From Desulfobaculum bizertense DSM 18034 (GTDB lineage Bacteria > Desulfobacterota > Desulfovibrionia > Desulfovibrionales > Desulfovibrionaceae): a stretch of 64,000 nucleotides of DNA. The stretch is from assembly GCF_900167065.1 (NCBI RefSeq), contig NZ_FUYA01000002.1, positions 104,817-168,816 of the forward strand. Direction: 5' to 3'. Position numbers and translations under genes: made by a program. The notes beneath the pieces are model-generated. The model saw only the letters and a list, made by a program, of their open reading frames with translations. It did no database searches and was not told where the DNA came from. Positions 17,880 to 26,347 of the stretch are shown one piece after another. The stretch's first letter is position 1, and every line of letters starts with the position of its first letter.

Positions 17880-18555
17880 GATAAAACTCCTTACGGTATG
17901 CAAAATATACGGTGAACGCGGGGTTTGGGCCGCGATGAAATTCTGAGACTCGTGTGATTCTCTATGAGGAGTCGTCTTCGAGGTCAACAGGGGGCTTCGT
18001 TGTATATGAACGCAAGAGAAAAAAGTTTGAGGTGCTCTCTGCATATGCAACACTTGCCATTATCGCCATATGTTTTGCGGACTGTTTTTCTTACGTTTGG
18101 CGATGATGGAATATGTCCCAGAGCGGGAAGAGGGGGCGAGGCGAAGCTGTTTGTAAGGAGAACGCTGGGAATAGCAGGTGAAGAGTCTGCTGCTCATAAG
18201 GAAATGGGCAAAAGCACTCTGTGCTGGAGCTGATTGCGTTTCAAAGGACGAGAAGCTGGAATGAAAGGGATAAATAAATGCAAATCTTTAAAATGAAAAC
18301 TATATAAAACGAAATATTGAATAAAATATAGAAAAGCTTTTTAATATTATGAGAGAAAGGAAATATGTGAGCAGGAGAAAAAAATCACGAAGAAAAAGTG
18401 AAAAAATTGGAGTGATTTATCAGACTATTTAAGTAGGAATAAGGCTTTGGTGCCTAAAAAGCACCACGAATGTTTTCGTTTTGTTGTTTTTTCACAAAGT
18501 GCGGCGATTCTGGACTAGTTTAGTAGGCGCTATTTTTGATTAAGTCAGTCGGAAA
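17880..18555. other. AT-rich spacer upstream of the radical SAM gene
   Basis: About 680 bases with no supported gene. The first 60 bases carry the ribosome binding site and probably the promoter of the radical SAM gene. The stretch 18260-18540 is very AT-rich. I see no riboswitch core and no tRNA here. Confidence 0.4.
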
Positions 18556-21018
18556 TTACCCGTTGGTCGGGTCTTCTGGCCATTTGTGCTTGGGGTAGCG
18601 ACCTCTCATTTCGGCGCGAACCGCCTTGTACCCGTTTTCCCAAAAGTTTTTGAGGTCGCGGGTGATCTGGAGCGGTCGCTGGGCCGGGGAAAGCAGGTGG
18701 ATTGTCAGGGCATAGCGTCCGCCTGCAATGCGTGGTGTTTCTGTGACGCCAAACATTTTTTGGAGTTTGACCAGAAGCGCGGGACCGCTTTCCTGAGCGT
18801 AGTCAATACGCGCATGCGTTCCGTCGGGCAGTTGCAGGCGCTGGGGCGCAAGAGCGTTAAGTCTGCGGTTTCCATCCCAGCCAAGCATTGCCGAAAGCGC
18901 ATCCATAAGCGGTATTTTTTTAAACTGGCTGCGGCGGGAGATACCCGTCAGGAAGGGGAGAAGCCAGTCTTCGAGGCTCGCCAGCAAGGCCTCGTCCGAA
19001 AGGTCAGGCCATTCAGACGGGGCGGGAGCATCAAGGGCGTGAAGAAAAGAGACTCGCTCCCGCCAGTTCGTGCTGTCCTTGTCCCATGGCAGGGCATGGA
19101 GGCCTATTTGACGTATTCCGGCAAGCACGGCCTGTGAACGGTCTTCATCAGAAACATTCTTGAGTGCTGCATCGCGGAGCACAAGCTTGCCAAGAGTGCT
19201 TTGCTGCCGGGCGATGACGGATTCAGTCTTGCTGTCCCAGCCGACACAGCTTTTTTCGGTGATGGCCTCGGAAAAAGCCTGCTCCAGTTCTTCGCGGAAA
19301 ACAGGGGCCGCTCGCCATATCCGGGCACGAACACCATTTCCGTCAAGGTCTGCAACCACAAGAAAATCTTCGTGGGCAAGGGCTTCATCCTCGGGGAGCC
19401 ATGCCGCGCGGCCTTGAGAAAGTCGAAATTGACCGGGACCAACGCGCTGTGCAATGCGGTCGGGATATGCATAGGCCAGAAGAATTCCCGCAGCATCTGG
19501 GTGCGGTGCTGAAAGCTTTTTTATGCCAGCGAGAGCTGCGAGACGGCGTGCGCTTTCCTGAATTCGTCCAGAAGCGGCGCCGCGCTGAAACTGGGCGAGT
19601 CTGTGGCGAAGGTCTGGATTTCTGCTCATGTCCCGTTCCGAGATACAGGCCGCGAGCAGGGATGCCGTGCTCGCTTCCTTTTCTGCCTTGCCTCGTAAAA
19701 GCATATGGGCAAGCCGTGGGTGGAGAGGGAGCGCAGCAAGGGACGTGCCGTGAGGCGTGATGTGGCCATGCGCATCAAGTGCGCCCAGTTGCTGCAAAAG
19801 TGACTGGGCTTGAGAAAAGTTGCTCTGAGGTGGAACATCGAGCCAGCGCAGCTCTTCTGGCGACTCCGTTCCCCAGTTGGCGAGTTCCAGCGCCAGCGGG
19901 GCAAGGTCTGCCTCACGGATTTCAGGCGATGCAAAGTCTTTAAGCTGTCGGTCTTCGTGTTCTGACCAGAGTCGATAGCAAACGCCGGGACCAAGACGAC
20001 CCGCTCGGCCTCGCCGCTGGTCAGCAGAAGCTCGAGAAACGCGTTCCGTGACAAGGCGTGTCATGCCAGAACCGGGGTGGAAACGTGGGACACGGGCCAG
20101 TCCTGAATCTATCACTATGGATATACCCTCAATTGTCAGACTGCTTTCAGCAATTGCGCTGGAGAGGACGATTTTACGGACGCCTGCTGGAGCAGGGGCA
20201 ATGGCCGCATCCTGTTCCTTGTGGGAAAGTGCTCCAAAAAGCTGGTGAATGTGAAGTGCTGGTCCTTCAAGGTCGGCAAGTCGTTCTGCTGTCTGGCGAA
20301 TTTCTCGTGCTCCCGGCAGGAAAACAAGCATGCTTCCCTGCTCCTGGCTGAGGGCGTGGCGTACGGCAAGGCTGACCGTGTCCTCTATGCGTGCATCCTG
20401 CCGAACTGGCGGGGTGAACTGTGTGCTGACTGGATAGCTCCGTCCCTGAGAGCTGAGCACGGGGCAGTTGTCCAAAAGGACTTGAAGCGGAGCGCTATCA
20501 AGGGTTGCACTCATTACCAGAATTTTGAGGTCATCGCGAAAGACCTCCTGTGTCTCAAGGGTCAGGGCAAGGCCGAGATCTGCGTGAATGCTTCGTTCGT
20601 GAAATTCATCAAAAATGACACAGGCAACACCGGAAAGTTCAGGGTCAGACTGGAGCATACGGGTCAAAATGCCCTCGGTAACGACCTCAATGCGTGTCTC
20701 CCGGCTGGTTTTGTTCTCCAGATGCACCCTGTAGCCAACTGTTTTGCCGACTGGTTCTCCACATTCCTTTGCCATGAAGCGGGCAGCTGTCCGTGCTGCA
20801 ATGCGCCGCGGTTCCAGCATGAGGATGCGCTTCCCGCGGGTCCATTCTTCGTTGAGAAGGGCCAGAGGGACGCGAGTTGTTTTGCCTGCTCCGGGAGGGG
20901 CAGAAAGCACGGCACAGGAGTGCGTGCCCAGAGTTCGCAGGAGTTCTGGCAGGACGTCATCAATAGGGAGCTGGGTGGAGATGGCTGCTTTGGGCGTGGG
21001 GGAGTCGTTGTGTGTCAT
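18556..21018 (-). CDS. hrpB: ATP-dependent RNA helicase HrpB
   Basis: An 820-residue DEAH/RHA-type helicase, close to the usual length of HrpB (about 810-850). Walker A GAGKTT is at 43-48, the DEFH box near 135-138, SAT motif III near 166-168 and the QRRGRAGR motif VI near 315-322. An HA2/OB-like region and the HrpB-specific C-terminal domain follow, ending in KHKWPEDP, a common HrpB ending. The start is uncertain: the ATG used begins two residues before the typical N-terminus, while a GTG at 21078 is the alternative; neither has a clear ribosome binding site. It is a single-gene unit. The cellular role of HrpB is poorly defined. Confidence 0.92.
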   Translation of the reverse strand: MTHNDSPTPKAAISTQLPIDDVLPELLRTLGTHSCAVLSAPPGAGKTTRVPLALLNEEWTRGKRILMLEPRRIAARTAARFMAKECGEPVGKTVGYRVHLENKTSRETRIEVVTEGILTRMLQSDPELSGVACVIFDEFHERSIHADLGLALTLETQEVFRDDLKILVMSATLDSAPLQVLLDNCPVLSSQGRSYPVSTQFTPPVRQDARIEDTVSLAVRHALSQEQGSMLVFLPGAREIRQTAERLADLEGPALHIHQLFGALSHKEQDAAIAPAPAGVRKIVLSSAIAESSLTIEGISIVIDSGLARVPRFHPGSGMTRLVTERVSRASADQRRGRAGRLGPGVCYRLWSEHEDRQLKDFASPEIREADLAPLALELANWGTESPEELRWLDVPPQSNFSQAQSLLQQLGALDAHGHITPHGTSLAALPLHPRLAHMLLRGKAEKEASTASLLAACISERDMSRNPDLRHRLAQFQRGAASGRIQESARRLAALAGIKKLSAPHPDAAGILLAYAYPDRIAQRVGPGQFRLSQGRAAWLPEDEALAHEDFLVVADLDGNGVRARIWRAAPVFREELEQAFSEAITEKSCVGWDSKTESVIARQQSTLGKLVLRDAALKNVSDEDRSQAVLAGIRQIGLHALPWDKDSTNWRERVSFLHALDAPAPSEWPDLSDEALLASLEDWLLPFLTGISRRSQFKKIPLMDALSAMLGWDGNRRLNALAPQRLQLPDGTHARIDYAQESGPALLVKLQKMFGVTETPRIAGGRYALTIHLLSPAQRPLQITRDLKNFWENGYKAVRAEMRGRYPKHKWPEDPTNG

Positions 21019-21383
21019 GATGGGGAAGGCGGTACCGTATTTGTATTTTTGGAGCAAGCCGGGCGCTTTTTCTACCACAGTTTGAGTCTTGCTTGTTGCG
21101 CTCCCAAAGGTATGGGGCTATTTAATGCTGAGTATATGAGCAGTTTTTTAAGACTGCTTGGAACTCGTCTTTTTTTTGGCTGCACCCAAGAGAACACGGC
21201 GAGAGGTATTCGTTCCGGAGTGAGCCGCCCGGCGAAGGACGGTCAGGAAACTGTATCTCAAAAAAGGAGGGGAAGACAGACTTCAGAAGTGCCAGACGGT
21301 GAGTCCAGCGACTCGGGCGGTACGATGGGACACCATCGGGACCTGTTTGCGAGGCCCGTTCTGTACACGATAAAGGAGGTCGT
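21019..21383. other. Divergent spacer between hrpB and the DUF2939-like gene
   Basis: Promoter region for both genes. The plus-strand gene has AAGGAGG just before its ATG. No convincing operator, gene or RNA structure is seen. Confidence 0.35.
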
Positions 21384-22022
21384 ATGAAGGGGAACAGAGA
21401 GTTACCCGCAGTACTCGTGCTGCTGCTCGTCTGTGCTGCCTGCGCATGGAGCTATTGGACTATGACGCCGACCTATTCACTTCTTCAGGTGCGCAAAGCC
21501 GTAGCCAGTGGGAATGTGGACATGTTCCAGCGTTACGTCGACCTTGATGGGCTGCTTGAACAGGCTATGAATGACAGCATGAAAGCTGGGGAGCGATCGA
21601 CGCTCCAGAAAGTGGGGCAAGTCAGTCCCGGTCTGGGGGGCGCTTTTGGACTGAGTGAGCTGAAAGGGAACCCGGACGAGATGCGCACAACCATTCGGAA
21701 CACAGTTTTAGAATCGCTCAGGGTGTTTGCGGCGGCTTCGTCATCTGTTGACGAGTTTGAGCACGCAACGCTTGGCATAAAGAAAACCTGCATTGCGCTG
21801 GTTCAGCTTTTTGGGTTGAAACCTGATGTCCGGCGCGAAGAGCAGATCGCATATGCGACGAGCGTTCTTGCCCTGTCCAAGGAAGAGAAGCCTGTTCAGG
21901 TGGAATTCCAGTTGCAGGCAAAGGATGGTATCTGGCGTGTTTCACGGATCACCAATATCAAACAGATTGTTTTGGAGATGGAGCGCCGCACAGGTCTGAC
22001 CGAAGTGGCGTCTCGCTCCTAG
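21384..22022 (+). CDS. DUF2939-like membrane-anchored protein
   Basis: A 212-residue protein with one N-terminal hydrophobic segment (about residues 8-27). The DUF2939-type pattern follows: the TPTYSLLQVRKAVASGN segment, then an acidic YVDLDGLLEQ stretch. The rest is soluble and probably outside the cytosol. The hydrophobic segment contains CAACAW but no clear lipobox ahead of a charged mature start, so a transmembrane anchor is more likely than a lipid anchor. A ribosome binding site AAGGAGG precedes the ATG. It is followed by a terminator, so it forms its own unit. Function of DUF2939 proteins is unknown. Confidence 0.7.
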   Translation: MKGNRELPAVLVLLLVCAACAWSYWTMTPTYSLLQVRKAVASGNVDMFQRYVDLDGLLEQAMNDSMKAGERSTLQKVGQVSPGLGGAFGLSELKGNPDEMRTTIRNTVLESLRVFAAASSSVDEFEHATLGIKKTCIALVQLFGLKPDVRREEQIAYATSVLALSKEEKPVQVEFQLQAKDGIWRVSRITNIKQIVLEMERRTGLTEVASRS

Positions 22023-22057
22023 TACGAGAACGTTTTTTCCCCTGCACGGGAATATGA

Positions 22058-22088
22058 AGCCTCTGGCCTTTGGCTGGGGGCTTTTTTT
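22058..22088 (+). terminator. Intrinsic terminator after the DUF2939-like gene
   Basis: Imperfect stem AAGCCtC...GGGGGCTT with an inner GCC/GGC pair, followed by seven T. It lies 36 bases after the stop and separates this gene from the lipoprotein array. Confidence 0.65.
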
Positions 22089-22246
22089 GTGGGGAATGGT
22101 GTGGTGATTGTTGAATCAAAGTAGAGCGGCAGTATTGTTTTTGTGACAAGTAATCCGACTTTTTTGCTGGAGATAAAACCGCAGGCCAAGAGGTGTTTGG
22201 TCTGTGGTTTTTTTATGCTAAAGAGCCGTGCAATGGAGGAGTAAAA

Positions 22247-22792
22247 ATGAAAAAGACCCTGGGATTACTTGCAATGTGCGTTGCGCTGTGTGCGTGTGTT
22301 TCTGGTCCATTGCAGACAAAGATTGATGGGACCACGTTGGTGCTGAACAGTGAACGGTACACTATTGGCGAGGGATTTCATCTTGCCGCAATTGTGGAAA
22401 TACCCAAGTCCTATGAGCGGACAAAATGCTACATCTATAAAAATCCAGAGCTGGAGTCCTGGATTATCCTCAATGAGAAGCTGCCAATATTTAAAGCCAA
22501 GTATTATGGGAGTGGGAAGAACCGCGAGCTCAAGGAAAAAAGGGGGGAGTATCTCGACAGGATGTTTTACTGGTTTGAAGTCCGAAAGTGGAAGCCTGTA
22601 GAGCTGTATGACCCAGAGTTCAAAATGTCAGAATTGAGCAAAAAGCCCGTGGATATTGTGTATTACAACAAGCTTATCAGTGACAGAAAAGCTGTCTCTG
22701 TTTTCCTCATTTCCGTGATTGATCAAAATTCTCCAGATAAAAAATCGCATATTTCAGAGCTGGAACAGGGCTTTAGAAAGCTTTCCGAGTAA
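22247..22792 (+). CDS. Array lipoprotein 1 (uncharacterised paralogue family)
   Basis: A 181-residue predicted lipoprotein: basic start, hydrophobic core, then lipobox LCAC with Cys at about residue 17. The mature part shares a pattern with the next four genes: a short N-terminal strand with LVLNSERYTI, an aromatic-rich YIYKNPELESW segment near 68-78, and a C-terminal PVDIVYYNKL...SH region. AGGAG precedes the ATG; an upstream in-frame ATG at 22193 is not supported. I do not recognise a named family. An envelope location is predicted. Confidence 0.72.
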   Translation: MKKTLGLLAMCVALCACVSGPLQTKIDGTTLVLNSERYTIGEGFHLAAIVEIPKSYERTKCYIYKNPELESWIILNEKLPIFKAKYYGSGKNRELKEKRGEYLDRMFYWFEVRKWKPVELYDPEFKMSELSKKPVDIVYYNKLISDRKAVSVFLISVIDQNSPDKKSHISELEQGFRKLSE

Positions 22793-22998
22793 AGGGGCGC
22801 CGAATCGAACGCTGCTGTAACAGCTTGTACCGCAATGCTTTTTTCGGCAAAGACGTCCATGTAGTGATGTCTTTGGGTGATATTCATGTCGTGTTGAACA
22901 GTATTCCGAGTAAGTTGCTGTAGATAGTGATGAGGAAGAAAGCCTGTTTGGCCTGTGTCTGTTTTGTGCTATGAGGCTGTCCAATAAGGAGATGAATG

Positions 22999-23568
22999 AT
23001 GAAAAAAGTCCTGATACTCGGTGTTCTGTGTGTTTTACTCTCAGCTTGTCAGCTCAAGCCGCTCAGTGTCGGAGTTGAAGATAATATTATTGTTGTAAAT
23101 AATGAGCAGTATACAATAGCGGATAATTTTCAACTTGTAGCAATAGCTGAACACAACGAAGAAAAACAGAAACATCGTTGTTATATGTTTGAAGATTTAT
23201 CTCTGAAATCGTGGATTTTTGTTATTATTAAAAATGCCAAATACACCGCTGAGTATTATGGTGATGGATCTTCTAAGGATTTAGATAAAAATTGCAGACG
23301 TTTTCGACTCAGGTACTTTAGCATGTTTGATGTCAGGCCATGGACTATCGTTGATAAAAGAAAAGATGATGTAGACCTTAAACGCTTTGCTAAACTTCCT
23401 GTTGACATAACATTCTGTAGTAAACTCATGAGCAACAAGAAATGTATTTCCCTCTACATTGTCTCTGAAATTGACACGAAATCTCCGGATCTGAAATCAC
23501 ATCTTTTCGATGCTGAAAAGTCGTTGAGCAAGAAGAGCCTCCAGCCGGGCGGTGCAGGGAAATCATGA
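22999..23568 (+). CDS. Array lipoprotein 2 (uncharacterised paralogue family)
   Basis: About 189 residues with lipobox LSAC (Cys near residue 17) and the mature sequence QLKPLS. It shares with its neighbours the IIVVNNEQYTI strand, the CYMFEDLSLKSW segment and the PVDITFCSKL...KSHL end. AAGGAG lies upstream of two adjacent ATG codons; the second gives better spacing. The coding sequence is more AT-rich than the flanking operons. Its stop overlaps the next start in ATGA, so the two are translationally coupled. No function can be assigned. Confidence 0.72.
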   Translation: MKKVLILGVLCVLLSACQLKPLSVGVEDNIIVVNNEQYTIADNFQLVAIAEHNEEKQKHRCYMFEDLSLKSWIFVIIKNAKYTAEYYGDGSSKDLDKNCRRFRLRYFSMFDVRPWTIVDKRKDDVDLKRFAKLPVDITFCSKLMSNKKCISLYIVSEIDTKSPDLKSHLFDAEKSLSKKSLQPGGAGKS

Positions 23569-24113
23569 GTTTTGTGGGATTACGCACGCTGTATGTCGTC
23601 TTTTGCGCAATTTTTATGAGTTCTGAGGCAAATGGTGTGCAGGACCACACCCTGTTTGTGGATAACGTGAAGTATGAAATTGCTCAGAATTTTCAGCGGC
23701 AGGCTCTTGTTGAAACTCAGGGTGAATTTACACAAAGCCAGAGCTTTGTTTTCAAATCCCGTGAGCTTAATTCATGGATTATTGTTGCTGTGTGTACCTC
23801 AACTGTCCCGAATAAGAAGAAGTCTGGTGGCACAACAGATCCCAAAGACCTTTTTCAAAATTCAGCCAGTCTGGAAGACGCGTACTTGATGTGGTTCGAA
23901 AACAAAGACGTCCGCATCCTTGAACAGGATGTTCCTGATTTCAACGTGACAGAGCTTGCAGACCGGGTATTTGACCTTGTGTTTTATAAATCAGTTCTCA
24001 ATGAAACAGACAGTATCCTTGTGATTATTGCCTCAGCTCAGGATGAAGGTGCTCCGGAAAAGGCCTCCCATATTGAGGCTGCGCAGCAGTGCTTCACTCG
24101 GGTCGCTAAGTAA
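23565..24113 (+). CDS. Array protein 3, secreted but without a lipobox
   Basis: A 182-residue member of the same paralogue family (TLFVDNVKYEI, SFVFKSRELNSW, a VFDLVFYKSVL segment and ASHIEAAQQ). Its N-terminus is hydrophobic, but no cysteine stands at the cleavage point: the region reads FMSSEANG, which fits signal peptidase I. It is thus probably a soluble periplasmic variant, while its four neighbours are lipid-anchored. The start overlaps the previous stop by four bases. Confidence 0.68.
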   Translation: MSFVGLRTLYVVFCAIFMSSEANGVQDHTLFVDNVKYEIAQNFQRQALVETQGEFTQSQSFVFKSRELNSWIIVAVCTSTVPNKKKSGGTTDPKDLFQNSASLEDAYLMWFENKDVRILEQDVPDFNVTELADRVFDLVFYKSVLNETDSILVIIASAQDEGAPEKASHIEAAQQCFTRVAK

Positions 24114-24127
24114 AAGGAATGTGAGTC

Positions 24128-24688
24128 ATGGTTAAACGGTTTGTTGGGCTACTTCTACTCTGTGTTTTGGTGAGCGCATGTCACATGAAACCCCTGACGA
24201 CGGATGTGTATGAAAATCGATTTGTTGTGAATAATGATGAATTTATTATTCAGAAAGATTTCGTGAAAAGCGCCATAGTCGAGACGAGAACAGACTATGG
24301 CATTGAAAAAACATACATCTATAGAAATGAAAAACTGAAATCATGGCTGCTTATTGTTTTGGGCTACGCAGATTGCAGAAATACTTTTTGGGGTGAAGGC
24401 GAAACGTTTCGATTTATGAACAGAAAGTACTGCCTGTATGGATATGAACTGGATTGGTTTACTGACACCAAATTTCATGTTGTCTGGGACCGGACTGGTC
24501 ATTTTGACCCGAATGCCCTGAAGGATATTCCTGTTGATATTGTCTACTATACCAAAGTGCTGAATCCCAAGAAGGGGATACATGTTGTCATCATTTCGGA
24601 AGAAGACAAGAGTCTGAAGAACCGCAGGCAGAGCCACATTGATGAAGCTGAGCGGTGCCTTCGGTATGTTGAGCAGGAGGAAGACTGA
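24128..24688 (+). CDS. Array lipoprotein 4 (uncharacterised paralogue family)
   Basis: A 186-residue lipoprotein with lipobox VSAC (Cys at 18). It carries the family blocks RFVVNNDEFII, TYIYRNEKLKSW, PVDIVYYTKVL and SHIDEAERCLRYV. The spacing from gene 3 is 14 bases. Its stop overlaps the start of gene 5. It is the closest match to the family consensus of the five. No function known. Confidence 0.72.
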   Translation: MVKRFVGLLLLCVLVSACHMKPLTTDVYENRFVVNNDEFIIQKDFVKSAIVETRTDYGIEKTYIYRNEKLKSWLLIVLGYADCRNTFWGEGETFRFMNRKYCLYGYELDWFTDTKFHVVWDRTGHFDPNALKDIPVDIVYYTKVLNPKKGIHVVIISEEDKSLKNRRQSHIDEAERCLRYVEQEED

Positions 24689-25251
24689 TGAGAGTGTTTG
24701 ATAAAAAAATCATAATTCTCTGTGTGGCCTGTTTTGTGTTGTGCGCATGTCAGCCTAAGCCGAGCACAGCGTTAGTTGATGAGAACATCATTGTGACGAA
24801 CAGTGCGCAATATGAAATTGCCAAGAGCTATTCCCTGAGGACTGTGCTGCGTGGTGACTGGGGTTGGGGTAATGGTCGTGTCTATGTGTATAGGGATAGC
24901 GCTACTCCTGCTTGGGTTCTTGTGCTCGTAAACGAGGCACCGTTTGCAAAAAAAATGAAAAAGGACGCTCCAGGCTCAGACATCTGGGAAAATTTAAAAA
25001 TAAGCCAGAGTCGCTATGTTGATATGAGCGATATGCTCACAGAAACTGGATTGACCCCTGTAGGGAAAAATCCAGAGAAGGAAGACTTGGCCAAGGGATA
25101 TTTTGACATACTTGGAGCGACCAAAGTTGTTCAAAAATACCGTTGTGTTCATGTCGTCCTGCTTTCGCCAGTGGGTGAAAAGCAGGATGTTTCTGTCAGG
25201 AAAAAAATCGCGTATTTCAAAAAGATTTTTCAGGAAAAAAATAAAATTTAA
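24688..25251 (+). CDS. Array lipoprotein 5, most diverged paralogue
   Basis: A 187-residue lipoprotein with lipobox LCAC (Cys near 21) and mature start QPKPST. The first half keeps the family pattern (NIIVTNSAQYEI; VYVYRDSATPAW), while the second half is shorter on matches (YFDILGATKVV, HVVLLSP) and the SH motif is lost. It overlaps gene 4 by one base (TGATG). It is probably the last gene of the array transcript. Confidence 0.7.
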   Translation: MRVFDKKIIILCVACFVLCACQPKPSTALVDENIIVTNSAQYEIAKSYSLRTVLRGDWGWGNGRVYVYRDSATPAWVLVLVNEAPFAKKMKKDAPGSDIWENLKISQSRYVDMSDMLTETGLTPVGKNPEKEDLAKGYFDILGATKVVQKYRCVHVVLLSPVGEKQDVSVRKKIAYFKKIFQEKNKI

Positions 25252-25329
25252 ATGGAACCCTGAGTTTTTGTAGCTTGTGTCGAAAAGAAGGGGATTTGTA
25301 TTTTGATTTTGAGAAGAGAGAGTTATTGA

Positions 25330-25548
25330 ATGGTAGAATCTTGTGTCGCTCTTGTTATGCTTGCGTGGTTTATCGTTTTTTTTGTGTTTTTATTCATGAC
25401 AGCAATGTACTGCTCTGAGCTGGCAGAAAAAAAAGGCAGGAATGCGGTTGCTTGGTGGATTTTTGGTATTTGCCTTGGACCAGTTGCAATGGCTGTTTTG
25501 TGGATGGGACCTTCTCGGAAAGAGCAGGACTTTAAGCTTGAGGAATAA
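25330..25548 (+). CDS. Small membrane protein
   Basis: A 72-residue protein with two probable helices (about 5-27 and 40-58), separated by SELAEKKGRNA, and a charged C-terminus. The sequence AWWIFGICLGPVAM in the second helix is typical of small bacterial membrane proteins of unknown role. A GA-rich site (GAGAGAG) precedes the ATG. It follows the lipoprotein array by 78 bases and could be co-transcribed. Confidence 0.58.
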   Translation: MVESCVALVMLAWFIVFFVFLFMTAMYCSELAEKKGRNAVAWWIFGICLGPVAMAVLWMGPSRKEQDFKLEE

Positions 25549-25757
25549 TAGGGGAAATACACCTTTCGTTTTTTCTCCTATGAAACTCCAAGTGAATTTG
25601 TCGCATTTTCCCTGTTGACCTTTTAAAGAAAAGCAGACTATGTTTTTTCTGTTCGCTTTGAAAAGCAGCAATTGCGTATGAAAATACATGCGCTTAACAG
25701 CGCCTGTGTGCATTACGCAGGGCATTTAAACTGAGTGTTTACCCAAGGAAGAGTTCC

Positions 25758-26057
25758 ATGAGACAGCGTGTCGCAACAGCCGGGGGTTCCCCCATGCAGC
25801 AGATGATGGCAACAGCCACTCTCTGTGCTGTGACGTGTGTCGTGCTCGCTTCCCTGTTGAACTCTGTTGCTGCATCGGTCGCTTTTGCTGGCCTGATGTG
25901 TGCTTTTTTCTGTGCTGCTGTTCAGTCCTTTTCTGCTGAGAAGGGCGCTTTTGGCATTTCTAGCATTATTGAGATTATTCGCATTATGTGCGGATCTGCG
26001 ATTTTTTTCCTATTTCGCAGGTTCACAAGGTTGCTGGGTGTCCGGAACGCGAGCTAG
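25758..26057 (+). CDS. Small membrane protein upstream of the leu operon
   Basis: A 99-residue protein. After a basic N-terminus come two hydrophobic stretches (about 17-56, possibly two helices) and a third near 70-86, ending in basic residues. AGGAAG lies upstream of the ATG. A strong terminator follows, so it is separate from leuA. No family recognised. Confidence 0.5.
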   Translation: MRQRVATAGGSPMQQMMATATLCAVTCVVLASLLNSVAASVAFAGLMCAFFCAAVQSFSAEKGAFGISSIIEIIRIMCGSAIFFLFRRFTRLLGVRNAS

Positions 26058-26127
26058 CGAAACATATGTTTTGGACACAGTGAGTAACGAATAAACTCTT
26101 GGTCCATACGTAAAAAGTACAAACCAC

Positions 26128-26171
26128 AAGCTCCGGTTTCTTCTTTCTGAGAAGGAACCGGAGCTTTTTTT
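26128..26171 (+). terminator. Intrinsic terminator between the small membrane gene and leuA
   Basis: A perfect 11-base stem AAGCTCCGGTT/AACCGGAGCTT (26128-26138, 26156-26166) with a 17-base loop is followed by a T run ending at 26171. It lies upstream of the possible leader ORF, so it is more likely the end of the preceding unit than a leu attenuator. Confidence 0.7.
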
Positions 26172-26215
26172 GTACCCAAATGAAAAGAACTTTATACAAT
26201 AGAGGAGGAGGCGCA

Positions 26216-26302
26216 ATGCAGCCCTCTGTCGCGAAAAGAAGAATGTGGGAAAACTCTTTTGGTCCTCTTCTATGCGCAGCTTTTTCTTCCCGGAGAGGCT
26301 AA
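26216..26302 (+). CDS. Possible 28-residue leader ORF before leuA
   Basis: ATG preceded by a very strong site, AGGAGGAGG, ending five bases upstream. The 28-codon frame contains consecutive Pro-Leu-Leu codons (CCT CTT CTA) and ends 45 bases before leuA. Its second half (CTCTTCTATGCG) can pair in part with CGCATAAGCAAGAAGAG just after the stop. This might be a translation-coupled leader for leucine sensing, but it lacks the long Leu run of classical leader peptides. Confidence 0.35.
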   Translation: MQPSVAKRRMWENSFGPLLCAAFSSRRG

Positions 26303-26347
26303 CGCATAAGCAAGAAGAGAACTTGAAACAGTTTTGAGGAGAGAACA

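Noticed and set aside
26058-26347. T-box riboswitch before leuA
   Set aside because: T-box control of leuA is known in some deltaproteobacteria, but the AGGGTGGNACCGCG core is absent here, and the hairpin present is a plain terminator upstream of the leader ORF.
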